Below, piece after piece: positions 5,355 to 13,940 of a DNA stretch of 33,439 nucleotides; the first letter of the stretch is position 1, and every line of letters begins with the position of its first letter. The DNA is taken from the NCBI GenBank assembly GCA_017416795.1, contig JAFQBD010000064.1, positions 1-33,439 of the forward strand. The letters run 5' to 3'. The notes beneath the pieces are model-generated. The model had not been told where the DNA came from and ran no database searches. It saw only the letters and a program-made list of their open reading frames with translations. Made by a program: the position numbers and the translations under genes. The stretch comes from Bacillota bacterium. GTDB lineage: Bacteria > Bacillota > Clostridia > Peptostreptococcales > Anaerovoracaceae.

Positions 5355-7430
5355 ATGTATAGAACACAATTCTGCAATGACATTTGTGACAAACACATCG
5401 ACTCAACTGTTCAGCTGGCAGGCTGGGTAGATGTAGTTCGTGACCACGGCGGAGTTAAATTCATCGACTTACGTGACTATACAGGCGTAGCGCAGGTAGT
5501 AGTACACGACGAAGAATTGCTGAAGAATGTCAATCGTGAAACTGTTATTTCCGTAAGCGGTATCGTTAGAAAACGTGATCCGGAAACAGTAAATGAGAAG
5601 ATAGATACAGGATATGTAGAGCTGGTTGCAGACTCCCTGCAGGTGCTGGGAAAGAGCCGCAACATGATCCCGTTCGAAGTGAAGAATTCACATCAGAGCA
5701 AGGATGAACTGCGTCTCAAGTACAGATATCTCGACCTGAGAAACCCTAGAAACCACGAAAAGCTGGTTATGAGATCGAAGATCATAGGACATATGCGTAA
5801 GAAGATGGAAGAAAAGAACTTCCTCGATATGCAGACTCCTATCCTGACAGCATCATCACCTGAAGGCGCTCGTGACTTCCTGGTACCGAGCCGTAAGCAT
5901 CCGGGCAAGTTCTACGCATTGCCACAGGCACCTCAGCAGTTCAAGCAGCTGCTGATGGTATCAGGTTTCGATAGATATTATCAGATCGCGCCTTGCTTCA
6001 GAGATGAAGACGCCAGAGCAGACAGATCTCCGGGTGAATTCTATCAGCTGGACTTTGAAATGGCATTTGCTACTCAGGAAGAAGTTCTCGACATTTGCGA
6101 AGACGTTATGTACGATACATTCGCAGCATTCACAGATAAGAGAATAACTCCGAAGCCTTTCAGACGTATAACTTACGCAGAATCAATGATGAAATACGGT
6201 TCTGATAAGCCGGACCTGAGAAACCCATTGATCATATGCGACCTTACTGAGTTCTTTGCAGACGTGGAATTCCCTGCATTCAGAGGCAAGCCTGTCCGTG
6301 GTATCGTGGCAGACTGTCAGGGCAAGTCCAAGAAGTTCTTCGAAGACTCACTGAAGTTCGCGACTTCCGCAGAAGTAGGTCTCGGCGGTCTCGGATACAT
6401 CACTCTCAGAGACGGCGAATTCTTAGGCCCTATCGCTAAGTTCTTAAGCGATGCAAAGAAGGCAGAAGTCATCGAGATTACAGGTGTCAAGGAAGGCGAA
6501 ACCCTCTTCTTCATCTGTGACGACAAGAAAGACGATACAGAAAAGAAGGCAGGCCACATCCGTACATGGCTGGCAGGATAAAACCAGCTTGAGCTGATCA
6601 AGGACGATGCTTTTGAATTCTTCTTCATCGTGGACTTCCCTATGTTCGAAGTAGACGAAGAAACAGGCGATACTATATTCACACATAACCCATTCTCAAT
6701 GCCTCAGGGCGGAATGGAAGCTCTGGAAGGACCTGATCCTACAGAAGTGCTGGCTTATCAGTATGACCTTGTTTGTAACGGTATCGAGCTGGCATCAGGT
6801 GCAGTTCGTAACCACGACATAGATATCATGAAGAAGGCATTCGAGATCGCAGGATATTCAGAAGAAGAACTGAAATCCAGATTCAATGCCCTTTATACAG
6901 CATTCCAGTACGGTGCACCTCCTCACGCAGGAATGGCACCGGGGATCGATCGTACAGTAATGCTGCTGACAGGAGACGAAAAGATACTTGAGATCATAGC
7001 ATTCCCTCTCAACGGTAATGCTCAGGATCTGATGCTGGGAGCTCCTAGTGAAGTAACTAACCAGCAGCTGGAAGATGTTCATCTCTTAGGAAACGGCAAT
7101 GCGCTGGCAGCAAGAGGCGGAGCATCATCAGGCGGAAGAGCCCGCAGCGAGAAGCGTGCTACTTTCTCCAATGCACAGCAGCTGAACCAGCTGTCACTGA
7201 CAGATGAAGAAGAAGCTCAGATGCAGGGTATCTTCGAAATGATGAAGGCCCATGAAGAAGGACTTAAAGATATCTCAACAGAAGACGTTGAGGAAATGAT
7301 ATACGTTATGCCTATGACTAACGTTCTTCGTGAAGACGTACGTAAGCAGAACTTCTCAAGGGAAGCTTTGCTTGAAGGCGCTCCTGAACGTAGTGAAGAC
7401 AGCTGGCAAGTGCCAAGATTAGTAAAGTAG
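5355..7430 (+). CDS. aspS-gatC: Aspartyl-tRNA synthetase fused to GatC, interrupted by an in-frame TAA
   Basis: One continuous frame of 691 codons with a single internal stop at codon 409. Residues 1-105 are the anticodon-binding OB fold. His31 in RDHGG is the residue typical of non-discriminating AspRS, which also charges tRNA-Asn. The class II core has motif 2 [15 protein letters not shown] (215-229), a GAD-type bacterial insertion (about 290-400) and motif 3 GIDR (530-533). A Gly/Ala/Ser/Arg-rich linker (about 578-608) leads to a complete GatC (about 609-691: LSLTDEEE..., [12 protein letters not shown], then VPRLVK). Fusing the enzyme that makes Asp-tRNA(Asn) to the amidotransferase subunit fits a channelling transamidosome; I recall this fusion being annotated in some genomes. 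GGAGG precedes the ATG. The break falls in RTWLAG-stop-NQLELI, between well conserved parts, so the halves read as one gene. The enzyme should be essential, so a sequencing error, strain mutation or a second aspS are the options. Confidence 0.9.
6579..6581 (+). other. In-frame TAA inside aspS-gatC
   Basis: Reading frame and homology continue unchanged on both sides (…TWLAG, TAA, NQLELI…). A single base change from GAA, AAA or CAA would explain it. No frameshift is needed. Confidence 0.9.
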
Positions 7431-7443
7431 GAGGTGTATGACA

Positions 7444-8625
7444 ATGAAATATTATGCAGAATATTTATCAGATGCGGGCACTATCGCAGTCGATGATACA
7501 CTTCTTGTGAAAGGTGCACAGGCAGCGGCAGGCTCACGCATATTAGAAGGATTCAAGCCATTGTTCAGCGCAGAAGCAGTCGACAGACTGGAAGCTGAAG
7601 GCTATGTTATCTCAGGTAAAACTCACGTAGGTGAGTTCGGACTGGATCTGGTAGGTGAATTCTCATACTACGCAGAAAAAGCAGAAAATCTCAAGGGTGC
7701 AGCTGCTGAAGCGGTAGCAGATGGTGCAGCAGAAGCTGCTCTCGCAGTAGATATGAACGGTGCTGCAAGACGTGCGGCGGCGATTTCAGGAGTTGACTTC
7801 CTGAAGCCGACTTACGGAACAGTATCAAGACATGGCATCATTTCCTGTGCAGCTTCAGGCGAGCAGGTAGGCGTTTATGCAAAGGACGCAGAAGGCGTTG
7901 CTAAGATCATGAACGTGATCGCAGGCCATGATGAAAAAGACGGAACAAGCCTCAAGAAAGAATATTCTTTCGCTGCTGACGAAGCAGTAAGCGGCAAGCG
8001 CGTTTGCATCATCAAAGAGCTGGCAGAAAAGGCAGACGAAGAAGTGAAGGCAAAGATCGCGGCTTATGCAGAAGCTCTGAAGAAATGCGGAGTAGAAGTT
8101 GAAGAAGTATCATTTGATATCTGTGATGCAGCCAACACTACATGGCAGATCCTCATGACCGCTGAAACTTGCAACAACGTATCACGCTATGACGGAGTTA
8201 AATTCGGGTACAGAGCATCAGGATACAAGAATATAGACGAACTGTATGTTAAGACAAGAACTGAAGGATTCAACTTCCTTACTAAGTCAGTTATCCTCTA
8301 CGGTTCAGACGTTTTATCAAAGCACAGATATGACGACTGCTACGGCAAAGGCCTCAAGGTGAGACGCGTAGTAGCAGACAGATTCGCAGAACTGATAGAA
8401 AAATACGATGCAGCTCTCATGCCGGCAACAAGCAAGATGTCATACGAAGCTTACGACATAAGCAAGGCTTTTGAGACTGTATTTAAGGAAAGCGTATTCA
8501 CAAGCATCGCTAACCTGATAGGCGTTCCTGCTCTCGTAAGCGGCGGCGTACAGCTTATGGGTAAGCAGTTTGATGAAAACGTATTGTTAAGTATTGCAGG
8601 ATGCGTTGAAAAGGAGGGTGAATAA
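7444..8625 (+). CDS. GatA-like protein lacking all amidase catalytic residues
   Basis: Clearly homologous to GatA: SRILEGF, VISGKTHVGEFG, FLKPTYGTVSRHGII, then a well conserved C-terminal half (AETCNNVSRYDGVKFGYR, LYVKTRTEGF). It is about 393 residues instead of about 485 and lacks roughly the first 60. Counting from the ATG at 7444, the catalytic Lys of the GIKDN motif is Asp17 (AVDDT). Both Ser of the PGGSSGGS signature are replaced (Leu83-Lys84), and the nucleophile of GGSIR is Ala107 (NGAAR). The Gly-rich amidase loop has become Ala/Glu-rich. It therefore cannot hydrolyse glutamine by the known Ser-cisSer-Lys mechanism. GGAGG at 7430-7434 is too close to the ATG at 7438 but nine bases from 7444, which decides the start. 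It is embedded between aspS-gatC and gatB (two bases apart), so it may be a scaffold or a relic. Confidence 0.85.
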   Translation: MKYYAEYLSDAGTIAVDDTLLVKGAQAAAGSRILEGFKPLFSAEAVDRLEAEGYVISGKTHVGEFGLDLVGEFSYYAEKAENLKGAAAEAVADGAAEAALAVDMNGAARRAAAISGVDFLKPTYGTVSRHGIISCAASGEQVGVYAKDAEGVAKIMNVIAGHDEKDGTSLKKEYSFAADEAVSGKRVCIIKELAEKADEEVKAKIAAYAEALKKCGVEVEEVSFDICDAANTTWQILMTAETCNNVSRYDGVKFGYRASGYKNIDELYVKTRTEGFNFLTKSVILYGSDVLSKHRYDDCYGKGLKVRRVVADRFAELIEKYDAALMPATSKMSYEAYDISKAFETVFKESVFTSIANLIGVPALVSGGVQLMGKQFDENVLLSIAGCVEKEGE

Positions 8626-8627
8626 TC

Positions 8628-10046
8628 ATGAAATATGAATTGGTCATCGGACTTGAAACACATGTAGAACTCAACACTGAGTCTAAGATATTCTGTTCAT
8701 GCGGCGGACATTCAGCTTCACAGGAACCTAATGACTGCGTATGCCCTGCATGCAGCGGTATGCCGGGAATGCTGCCTGTAATGAACAAGCACGTAGTAGA
8801 GCTGGCCGCAACAGCAGGCCTGCTGCTCAATTGTGAGATCAGCAGATATACTACATTTGATAAAAAGAATTACTATTACCCTGACCTTCCATGTGCATAT
8901 CAGATCACACAGCTGAACCATCCGATCTGTACTAACGGTCTTGTTAAGCTGAAGACTTCTGAAGGTGAAAGGGATATCCGTATCAAGCAGATCCATATGG
9001 AAGAAGACGCAGGTAAGCTGGTCCATGTAGGAAAGGCTTCCTATGTAGACTTCAACCGTACCAGCGTTCCTTTGATCGAGATCGTTACTCAGCCTGACTT
9101 CAGAAGTGCTGAAGAAGTCGTTGTATACCTCAACAAGCTGAAGACTATGTTCCGTGCAGGCGGTATCTCAGACTGCGAGCTGGGAACTATGAGATGCGAC
9201 GTCAACATTTCAGTTAGACCTGAAGGCAGTGAAGAATACGGCGTAAGAAGTGAGATCAAGAACATGACTTCATTCGAGTCCATCGAAAGAGCTATCCGTT
9301 ATGAAGCTCAGAGACATATGGATGCCATCGAATTCGAAACTGAAGTACTGGTTCAGGAAACAAGACGTTTTGACGATGTTACAGGCAAGACATACGCTAT
9401 GCGTAACAAGGAAACTGAAGCAGATTACCGCTACTTCCCTGATGCTAACCTGATGCCTATCATCATCGATGATGAATGGTTCGAAGAGATCAAGGCTAAC
9501 ATGCCTGCAGCCATCGACGAAAAGGCAGATGAATACAGAGCAGCAGGCATCTCAGAAAATGAAATCGAAATGATCATCGATAACCACAACGTAAGCACAT
9601 TGCTGGACGCTGTAGTTGAGATGGGCTGTGATCCAAAGAGCGCAGTAGGCTGGATCCTTACAGAGTGCGCAGGCGTTCTCCGTAAGAATGGTAAGCTGAT
9701 CAAGGATCTCGATATCTCTGCCGAAAAGATGGCAGCTATCATCAAGATGGTAGACAGTGGCGATATCAACAGAATGAACGGCAGAAAGACTCTGACAGCA
9801 GTTCTGGAAGAAGACGTGGATCCTGCAGCTTACGTTAAGGAAAACGGATTCGACAAGAAGGTCGATACAGCTACAATCGAAGCTATCATGGATAAGGTGT
9901 TAGCTGAAAACACTCAGGCTCTGGAAGACTTCAGAAACGGTAAAGTCAAAGCTAAGCAGGCTCTGTTCGGTGCATGTATGAGAGAACTGAAGGGCATCGG
10001 AGACCCTGCAGTGATCAGAGAAATGCTGGATAAGAAGCTGGGCTAG
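8628..10046 (+). CDS. gatB: Asp-tRNA(Asn)/Glu-tRNA(Gln) amidotransferase subunit B
   Basis: 472 residues, full length for GatB (about 475). The N-terminal cradle carries YELVIGLETHVEL, the zinc-type cysteines C23, C25, C37, C39 and C42 (FCSCGG ... CVCPACSGMPG), IHMEEDAGKL, and DFNRTSVPLIEIVTQPDF. The kinase centre continues with EIKNMTSFESIERAI and ETEADYRYFPDANL. The helical and tail (YqeY-like) domains occupy about 290-472. GatB phosphorylates the Asp/Glu carboxylate on mis-charged tRNA and adds ammonia delivered from GatA. Unlike its GatA neighbour it looks intact. AAGGAGGG (8611-8618) lies ten bases before the ATG. A terminator follows, so it closes the operon. The survival of GatB next to a dead GatA argues that the complex still has a job. 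Confidence 0.95.
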   Translation: MKYELVIGLETHVELNTESKIFCSCGGHSASQEPNDCVCPACSGMPGMLPVMNKHVVELAATAGLLLNCEISRYTTFDKKNYYYPDLPCAYQITQLNHPICTNGLVKLKTSEGERDIRIKQIHMEEDAGKLVHVGKASYVDFNRTSVPLIEIVTQPDFRSAEEVVVYLNKLKTMFRAGGISDCELGTMRCDVNISVRPEGSEEYGVRSEIKNMTSFESIERAIRYEAQRHMDAIEFETEVLVQETRRFDDVTGKTYAMRNKETEADYRYFPDANLMPIIIDDEWFEEIKANMPAAIDEKADEYRAAGISENEIEMIIDNHNVSTLLDAVVEMGCDPKSAVGWILTECAGVLRKNGKLIKDLDISAEKMAAIIKMVDSGDINRMNGRKTLTAVLEEDVDPAAYVKENGFDKKVDTATIEAIMDKVLAENTQALEDFRNGKVKAKQALFGACMRELKGIGDPAVIREMLDKKLG

Positions 10047-10079
10047 TTTTAAGTCAATAAAATCGAGAATACAATAAAG

Positions 10080-10112
10080 AAAGTCCTATGGAATGATCCA
10101 TAGGACTTTTTG
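10080..10112. terminator. Terminator after gatB, probably bidirectional
   Basis: AAAGTCCTATGG (10080-10091) pairs perfectly with CCATAGGACTTT (10098-10109), followed by more T. Read on the minus strand the stem is followed by TTTCTTTATTG, so it can also end the convergent cyclophilin gene. Confidence 0.9.
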
Positions 10113-10159
10113 ATCAAGAACACTTATTTTTTGACCAATTAATTCTGCTTCTGAAAAAA

Positions 10160-10768
10160 CTATTCAGTTCTGATCTTGATAGAATTTATAACAGGCTGTG
10201 CTTCCGCAGGGATAGTGCCGTTATCATCAGTAGGCTGAGCCTTTGCACAGACATCGTCTACTACATCGAGCCCTTCTGTTACTGCGCCGAACGCTGCGTA
10301 TTCACCGTCTAGGAAATCGCTGTCCGCATGGCAGATGAAGAACTGCGAGCTTGCACTGTTCGGATCTTGTGCACGTGCCATGGAGATGACGCCTCTTTCG
10401 TGTGAAAGATCGTTTTCATATCCGTTTGATGTGAATTCGCCAACGATGTTGTTTTCTGAACCGCCTGTGCCGTCTCCTGACGGATCACCGCCCTGCATCA
10501 TGAAACCGGATATGATGCGGTGAAAAGTAAGACCGTCGTAAAAACCGCTTTCAGCCAGCTCTACGAAGTTGGCACACGTTACAGGTGCCGTCTCCTGATC
10601 AAGTTCGATCGTGATCACGCCGTAATCTGCGATATCTATATCAGCATAATATGTCGCTTCTGTATCGAGAGCAGCAGGTTCATAAGTGCCGGCAGTATCC
10701 GAACTTCCGCCGCAGCCGGTGAATAAAACCAGCATCATGATAACAACTAAAATATGTTTGATTTTCAT
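10160..10768 (-). CDS. Cyclophilin-type peptidyl-prolyl isomerase lipoprotein
   Basis: 202 residues. The N-terminus MKIKHILVVIMMLVLFTGC is a lipoprotein signal with lipobox FTGC, so Cys19 would be lipidated and the protein held outside the membrane. The cyclophilin domain (about 40-200) carries FHRIISGFMMQGGDPSGDG with the catalytic Arg and Gln, GVISMARA, ASSQFFIC and the LDGEYAAFG strand. It should isomerise Xaa-Pro bonds during folding of exported proteins. The frame is open further upstream, but AAAGGAG on the minus strand lies just before this ATG and the signal peptide begins here, so the longer version is wrong. It is transcribed away from the symporter gene and ends at the shared terminator. 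Confidence 0.93.
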   Translation of the reverse strand: MKIKHILVVIMMLVLFTGCGGSSDTAGTYEPAALDTEATYYADIDIADYGVITIELDQETAPVTCANFVELAESGFYDGLTFHRIISGFMMQGGDPSGDGTGGSENNIVGEFTSNGYENDLSHERGVISMARAQDPNSASSQFFICHADSDFLDGEYAAFGAVTEGLDVVDDVCAKAQPTDDNGTIPAEAQPVINSIKIRTE

Positions 10769-10816
10769 ATGTGTTTCTCCTTTAAACAGATTTTTTAACT
10801 TATTTGGATAATACTT

Positions 10817-10822
10817 ATTATA
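10817..10822 (-). promoter_or_regulatory. Possible -10 box of the cyclophilin gene
   Basis: The minus strand reads GCATTATAATAAG, a perfect TATAAT about 50 bases before the ATG. The hexamer 17 bases upstream (GTGCAT) is a poor -35, so the promoter would need help or a different spacing. Confidence 0.4.
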
Positions 10823-10870
10823 ATGCATTTTGCGAAGCGATGCACGATATAAACAATAATAATCATAATC

Positions 10871-10945
10871 AAAAATCGTATACAATCCACCTCGAAAATC
10901 CCACAAAATTGTACAAAAAAAACAGCCAATTAAAAATCGTATACA
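10871..10945. repeat. Two 14-base direct repeats in the divergent intergenic region
   Basis: AAAAATCGTATACA occurs at 10871-10884 and again at 10932-10945, 61 bases (about six helical turns) apart. The GTATAC core is itself palindromic. The placement between divergent genes, just upstream of the symporter -35 box, suits an operator pair. No regulator is encoded nearby. Confidence 0.5.
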
Positions 10946-10958
10946 TTTATGCAATTAC

Positions 10959-10987
10959 TAGACTTTAGAATACTTATATGGTAAAAT
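10959..10987 (+). promoter_or_regulatory. Extended -10 promoter of the symporter gene
   Basis: TAGACT (10959-10964), a 17-base spacer and TAAAAT (10982-10987) preceded by the TGg extended -10 element. The 75-base leader contains a short GAGCC/GGCTC hairpin (around 10998-11019) but no riboswitch class that I recognise. Confidence 0.65.
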
Positions 10988-11062
10988 CTACATCGGTGAG
11001 CCTAGGAAGAGGTGGCTCTAAAATCGTTAAAAATCATTATTTTATAAAGGAGAATTTGTATT

Positions 11063-12484
11063 ATGTTTGATGCAATCAACACAGTAGTTGGTGCCATCAG
11101 TGGCGTTCTTTATCAGCCATGGTGCGTGCCTTTGATCCTGCTGGCAGGCGGTATCATTCTGACAGTTCGTTCCAAGTTCATCCAGGGACGTCTGTTCACA
11201 GAATCATTCAAAGTAGTAATGGAAAAGCCAAAGACTGAAGGCGGAATCTCATCCTTCGGTGCTCTGATGGTTTCCACAGCTTCAAGAGTAGGTACTGGTA
11301 ACATCATCGGTGTTACTTCCGCTATCGCTATCGGTGGTGCAGGTGCCCTGTTCTGGATGTGGATCACAGCTATCATCGGCGGAGCTTCTGCATTCGTGGA
11401 ATCAACTCTGGCTCAGATCTACAAGAAGAAGGACAAGGATGGTTCTTCATTCGGTGGTCCTGCTTACTACATGGCAGATGCACTTGGTCAGAGATGGCTG
11501 GGAGTTATCTTCTCAGTTATCATCATCCTTACATATGCAGTAGGATACAACATGCTGGCTGCTTACAACCTGCAGTCAACATTCAAGACATTTGACTTCT
11601 ACAGCAATGCTACTCCTATCATCATCGGTATCATCCTGGCAGTTCTGTTCGGAATCATCGTTATCGGCGGAGCTAAGAGACTGATCAACGTTACAGGCGT
11701 TATGGTTCCTATCATGGGCGTTATCTATGTAGTAGTAGCTATCATCGTTCTGATCATCAATATCGAAAACATTCCTGCAATGTTCAAGCTGATCTTCCAG
11801 AGCGCATTTGACTTCAAGTCAATCTTCGGTGGATTTGCAGGATCATGTATCATGAACGGTATCAAGAGAGGTCTGTACTCCAACGAAGCAGGTATGGGTT
11901 CTGCTCCTAACGCAGCTGCTAAGGCAGACGTATCCCATCCGGCTAAGCAGGGTCTGGTTCAGATGCTGTCAGTATTCCTCGACACACTGCTGATCTGTAC
12001 AGCTACAGGTTTCATGGTACTGTCATCAGGCGTTGGCGTAACAGAAGCTATGCAGGCTGATGCTGCTCTGTACGTTCAGGCTGCTATGGGAGAATCACTG
12101 GGCGCATTCGGTCCTATCTTCATCGCAGTTGCTATGTCACTGTTCGCATTCACAACTCTGATCGGTAACTATTCATACTGCGAAGGTTGTCTCAACTTTA
12201 TCGCAGGCAGACAGGTAAGCAACACTTCTATCCTGATCTTCAGACTGGTTGCTACAGTTCTGGTATTCGTAGGAACTATCGCTACAGCTTCAATGGTATG
12301 GAACATCGCTGACATGCTGCAGGGCTTCATGGTAGTAATCAATATCCCTGTTATCCTGATCCTGATGAAGCCTGCTATGAAGGCTCTCGACGACTATTGC
12401 AAGCAGAAGAAGGAAGGCAAAGATCCTGTATTCGTTGCTAAGGAAGCAGGAATCGATGATACTGGTCTGGAATTCTGGAAATAG
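11063..12484 (+). CDS. Alanine/glycine:cation symporter (AGCS family)
   Basis: 473 residues with about ten membrane segments. The family signature is present near residues 61-102: GGISSFGALMVSTASRVGTG, NIIGV and GGAGALFWMW. The later YSNEAGMGSAPNAAAKADV (about 272-290) and GLVQMLSVFLDTLLICTATG segments are equally characteristic. These proteins import alanine or glycine with Na+ (or H+) across the cytoplasmic membrane. AAAGGAG lies upstream of the ATG. The MATE gene follows after 57 bases without a terminator and may be read through. Substrate choice cannot be fixed from the sequence; AlsT/DagA-like is the best general label. Confidence 0.95.
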   Translation: MFDAINTVVGAISGVLYQPWCVPLILLAGGIILTVRSKFIQGRLFTESFKVVMEKPKTEGGISSFGALMVSTASRVGTGNIIGVTSAIAIGGAGALFWMWITAIIGGASAFVESTLAQIYKKKDKDGSSFGGPAYYMADALGQRWLGVIFSVIIILTYAVGYNMLAAYNLQSTFKTFDFYSNATPIIIGIILAVLFGIIVIGGAKRLINVTGVMVPIMGVIYVVVAIIVLIINIENIPAMFKLIFQSAFDFKSIFGGFAGSCIMNGIKRGLYSNEAGMGSAPNAAAKADVSHPAKQGLVQMLSVFLDTLLICTATGFMVLSSGVGVTEAMQADAALYVQAAMGESLGAFGPIFIAVAMSLFAFTTLIGNYSYCEGCLNFIAGRQVSNTSILIFRLVATVLVFVGTIATASMVWNIADMLQGFMVVINIPVILILMKPAMKALDDYCKQKKEGKDPVFVAKEAGIDDTGLEFWK

Positions 12485-12541
12485 TATTTAACTGATCAAG
12501 AAATGATCATTAAACGAAAATAACATTAACAAGAGGTCGAC

Positions 12542-13876
12542 ATGACAGAATTAAACAAAATGGAAACTAAACCTTTGTTGCCATTGATATTCAATATGTC
12601 ATTACCGCCACTGTTTTCGATGTTTCTGCAGTTCACGTATAATTTCGTGGACTGCATTTTCGTATCCTGGATAAGTGAAGATGCCCTTACGGCAGTATCA
12701 CTTTCATTCCCCCTGACAACTCTCATGCTGGCATTTTCCATAGGAGTAGGTGTCGGTATCAACGTGCTCATCGCAAGACGTCTGGGAGAGAAGGATCAAT
12801 ACGGAGCTGACAGTGTGGTATCTCACGGATTGATATTATCGACAGCATTCGGTATATTCCTCAACATCATAATACTAATAATATTGAGACCGTACTTCAA
12901 CGCATTCATAGACGATCCTGTGATCTATGACCTGTGTCTCCAATACATGTTCATCTGCGCATTTTTCCAAGTACCTAACATGGTGCACATCGCGATACAG
13001 AAGATTATACAGGGTACAGGCAATATGCTTGCGCCTATGGCATTCCAGATCGCAGGCGTAGTAGTGAATTTCATATTCGACCCGCTGCTGATATTCGGCA
13101 TCGGTCCTTTCCCTGAAATGGGTATAAAAGGTGCAGCTGTTTCTTCGATCATGGGGTATTCTTTCTCCATGCTGTGGGCGTTTTATGTATTGATATTTAC
13201 CAAGCAGAAAGTCAAGATACAGACAAAAGGATTCAAGCTTGACTTCAAGATATTCAAGGATATCTTTTCCTTGGGAATGCCTTCGTTCATCATGAATGCC
13301 CTGGGAGCCTTTATGGTGTCCTTTGCAAATGTATTCCTCATAGCTTACTCCACTACGGCAGTAGCTTTTTTCGGGGCATACTTCAAAGCCCAGCAGCTGG
13401 TCGTTATGACGGTCAACGGTTTGATTCAAGGATGTATTCCGATCATGAGTTTCAACTTCGGCGCCAAGAATAAGGAAAGACTGCAGAAAGCATTCCGTTA
13501 CGGGACTGTCATCGCTGTCATAATGATGGGTGCGGGAGCATTGATCCTGTCGGTATTCCCTGTACAGATACTGAAGATATTCATGGCATCGGATGCTATG
13601 ATAGAGCTGGGAGTTCCGGCACTTAGAATAATGGCTACAAGCTACATATTCAACGGATTCGCGACTATGGTCGCATCATATATGCAGTCGGTAGGCAAGA
13701 TCAGATACAGTATATTCATAAACTTGATGAGACAGCTGATAGCACTCCTCGCATGCATGTGGGCATTCACCCGCATCATCGGAATGACAGGTGTATGGGT
13801 AGCATTCCCGATAGCTGAAGTGATCACATGTATATGCTGTTTGATCATACTGAAGAAGAATCCTGTAAGATTCTAA
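12542..13876 (+). CDS. MATE family multidrug/toxic compound exporter
   Basis: 444 residues, a typical MATE length, with twelve predicted membrane helices in two homologous halves. It begins with a short cytosolic tail and LPLIFNMSLPPLFSMFLQFTYNFVD, the usual first helix with the VD pair. The loop GVGVGINVLIARRLGEKD after the second helix and GCIPIMSFNFGAKNKERLQKAF in the second half are family hallmarks. These exporters expel cationic drugs or metabolites using a Na+ or H+ gradient. The ribosome binding site (AAGAGG) is weaker than that of its neighbours. A strong terminator follows. No regulator adjoins it, so its natural substrate is open. Confidence 0.93.
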   Translation: MTELNKMETKPLLPLIFNMSLPPLFSMFLQFTYNFVDCIFVSWISEDALTAVSLSFPLTTLMLAFSIGVGVGINVLIARRLGEKDQYGADSVVSHGLILSTAFGIFLNIIILIILRPYFNAFIDDPVIYDLCLQYMFICAFFQVPNMVHIAIQKIIQGTGNMLAPMAFQIAGVVVNFIFDPLLIFGIGPFPEMGIKGAAVSSIMGYSFSMLWAFYVLIFTKQKVKIQTKGFKLDFKIFKDIFSLGMPSFIMNALGAFMVSFANVFLIAYSTTAVAFFGAYFKAQQLVVMTVNGLIQGCIPIMSFNFGAKNKERLQKAFRYGTVIAVIMMGAGALILSVFPVQILKIFMASDAMIELGVPALRIMATSYIFNGFATMVASYMQSVGKIRYSIFINLMRQLIALLACMWAFTRIIGMTGVWVAFPIAEVITCICCLIILKKNPVRF

Positions 13877-13889
13877 ATATAGATATTTA

Positions 13890-13934
13890 TAAAAGAAAAA
13901 ACGGCGGTCATCAGATCGCCGTTTGGTTTTTTTG
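13890..13934. terminator. Bidirectional terminator between MATE and the minus-strand small ORF
   Basis: AAACGGCG (13899-13906) pairs with CGCCGTTT (13917-13924), extended by two inner pairs. On the plus strand GGTTTTTTTG follows. On the minus strand the stem runs into TTTTTTCTTTTAT. It serves both convergent transcripts. Confidence 0.9.
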
Positions 13935-13940
13935 TCATTG

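Noticed and set aside
5355..7430. Selenocysteine, pyrrolysine or programmed frameshift explanation of the aspS interruption
   Set aside because: The stop is TAA, used by neither Sec nor Pyl. Both sides are in the same frame, and many other genes here end normally in TAA, so code reassignment is excluded.
10769..10954. N-terminal extension of the cyclophilin
   Set aside because: The extra 62 residues precede a perfect lipoprotein signal peptide and a strong ribosome binding site. They cover the promoter and operator region.
10988..11062. Glycine or other amino-acid riboswitch before the symporter
   Set aside because: The leader is only about 75 bases with one short hairpin; no conserved aptamer core was recognised.
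12875..13429. A 184-codon minus-strand ORF
   Set aside because: A shadow of the MATE gene; the product is His/Tyr/Arg-rich with no domain.
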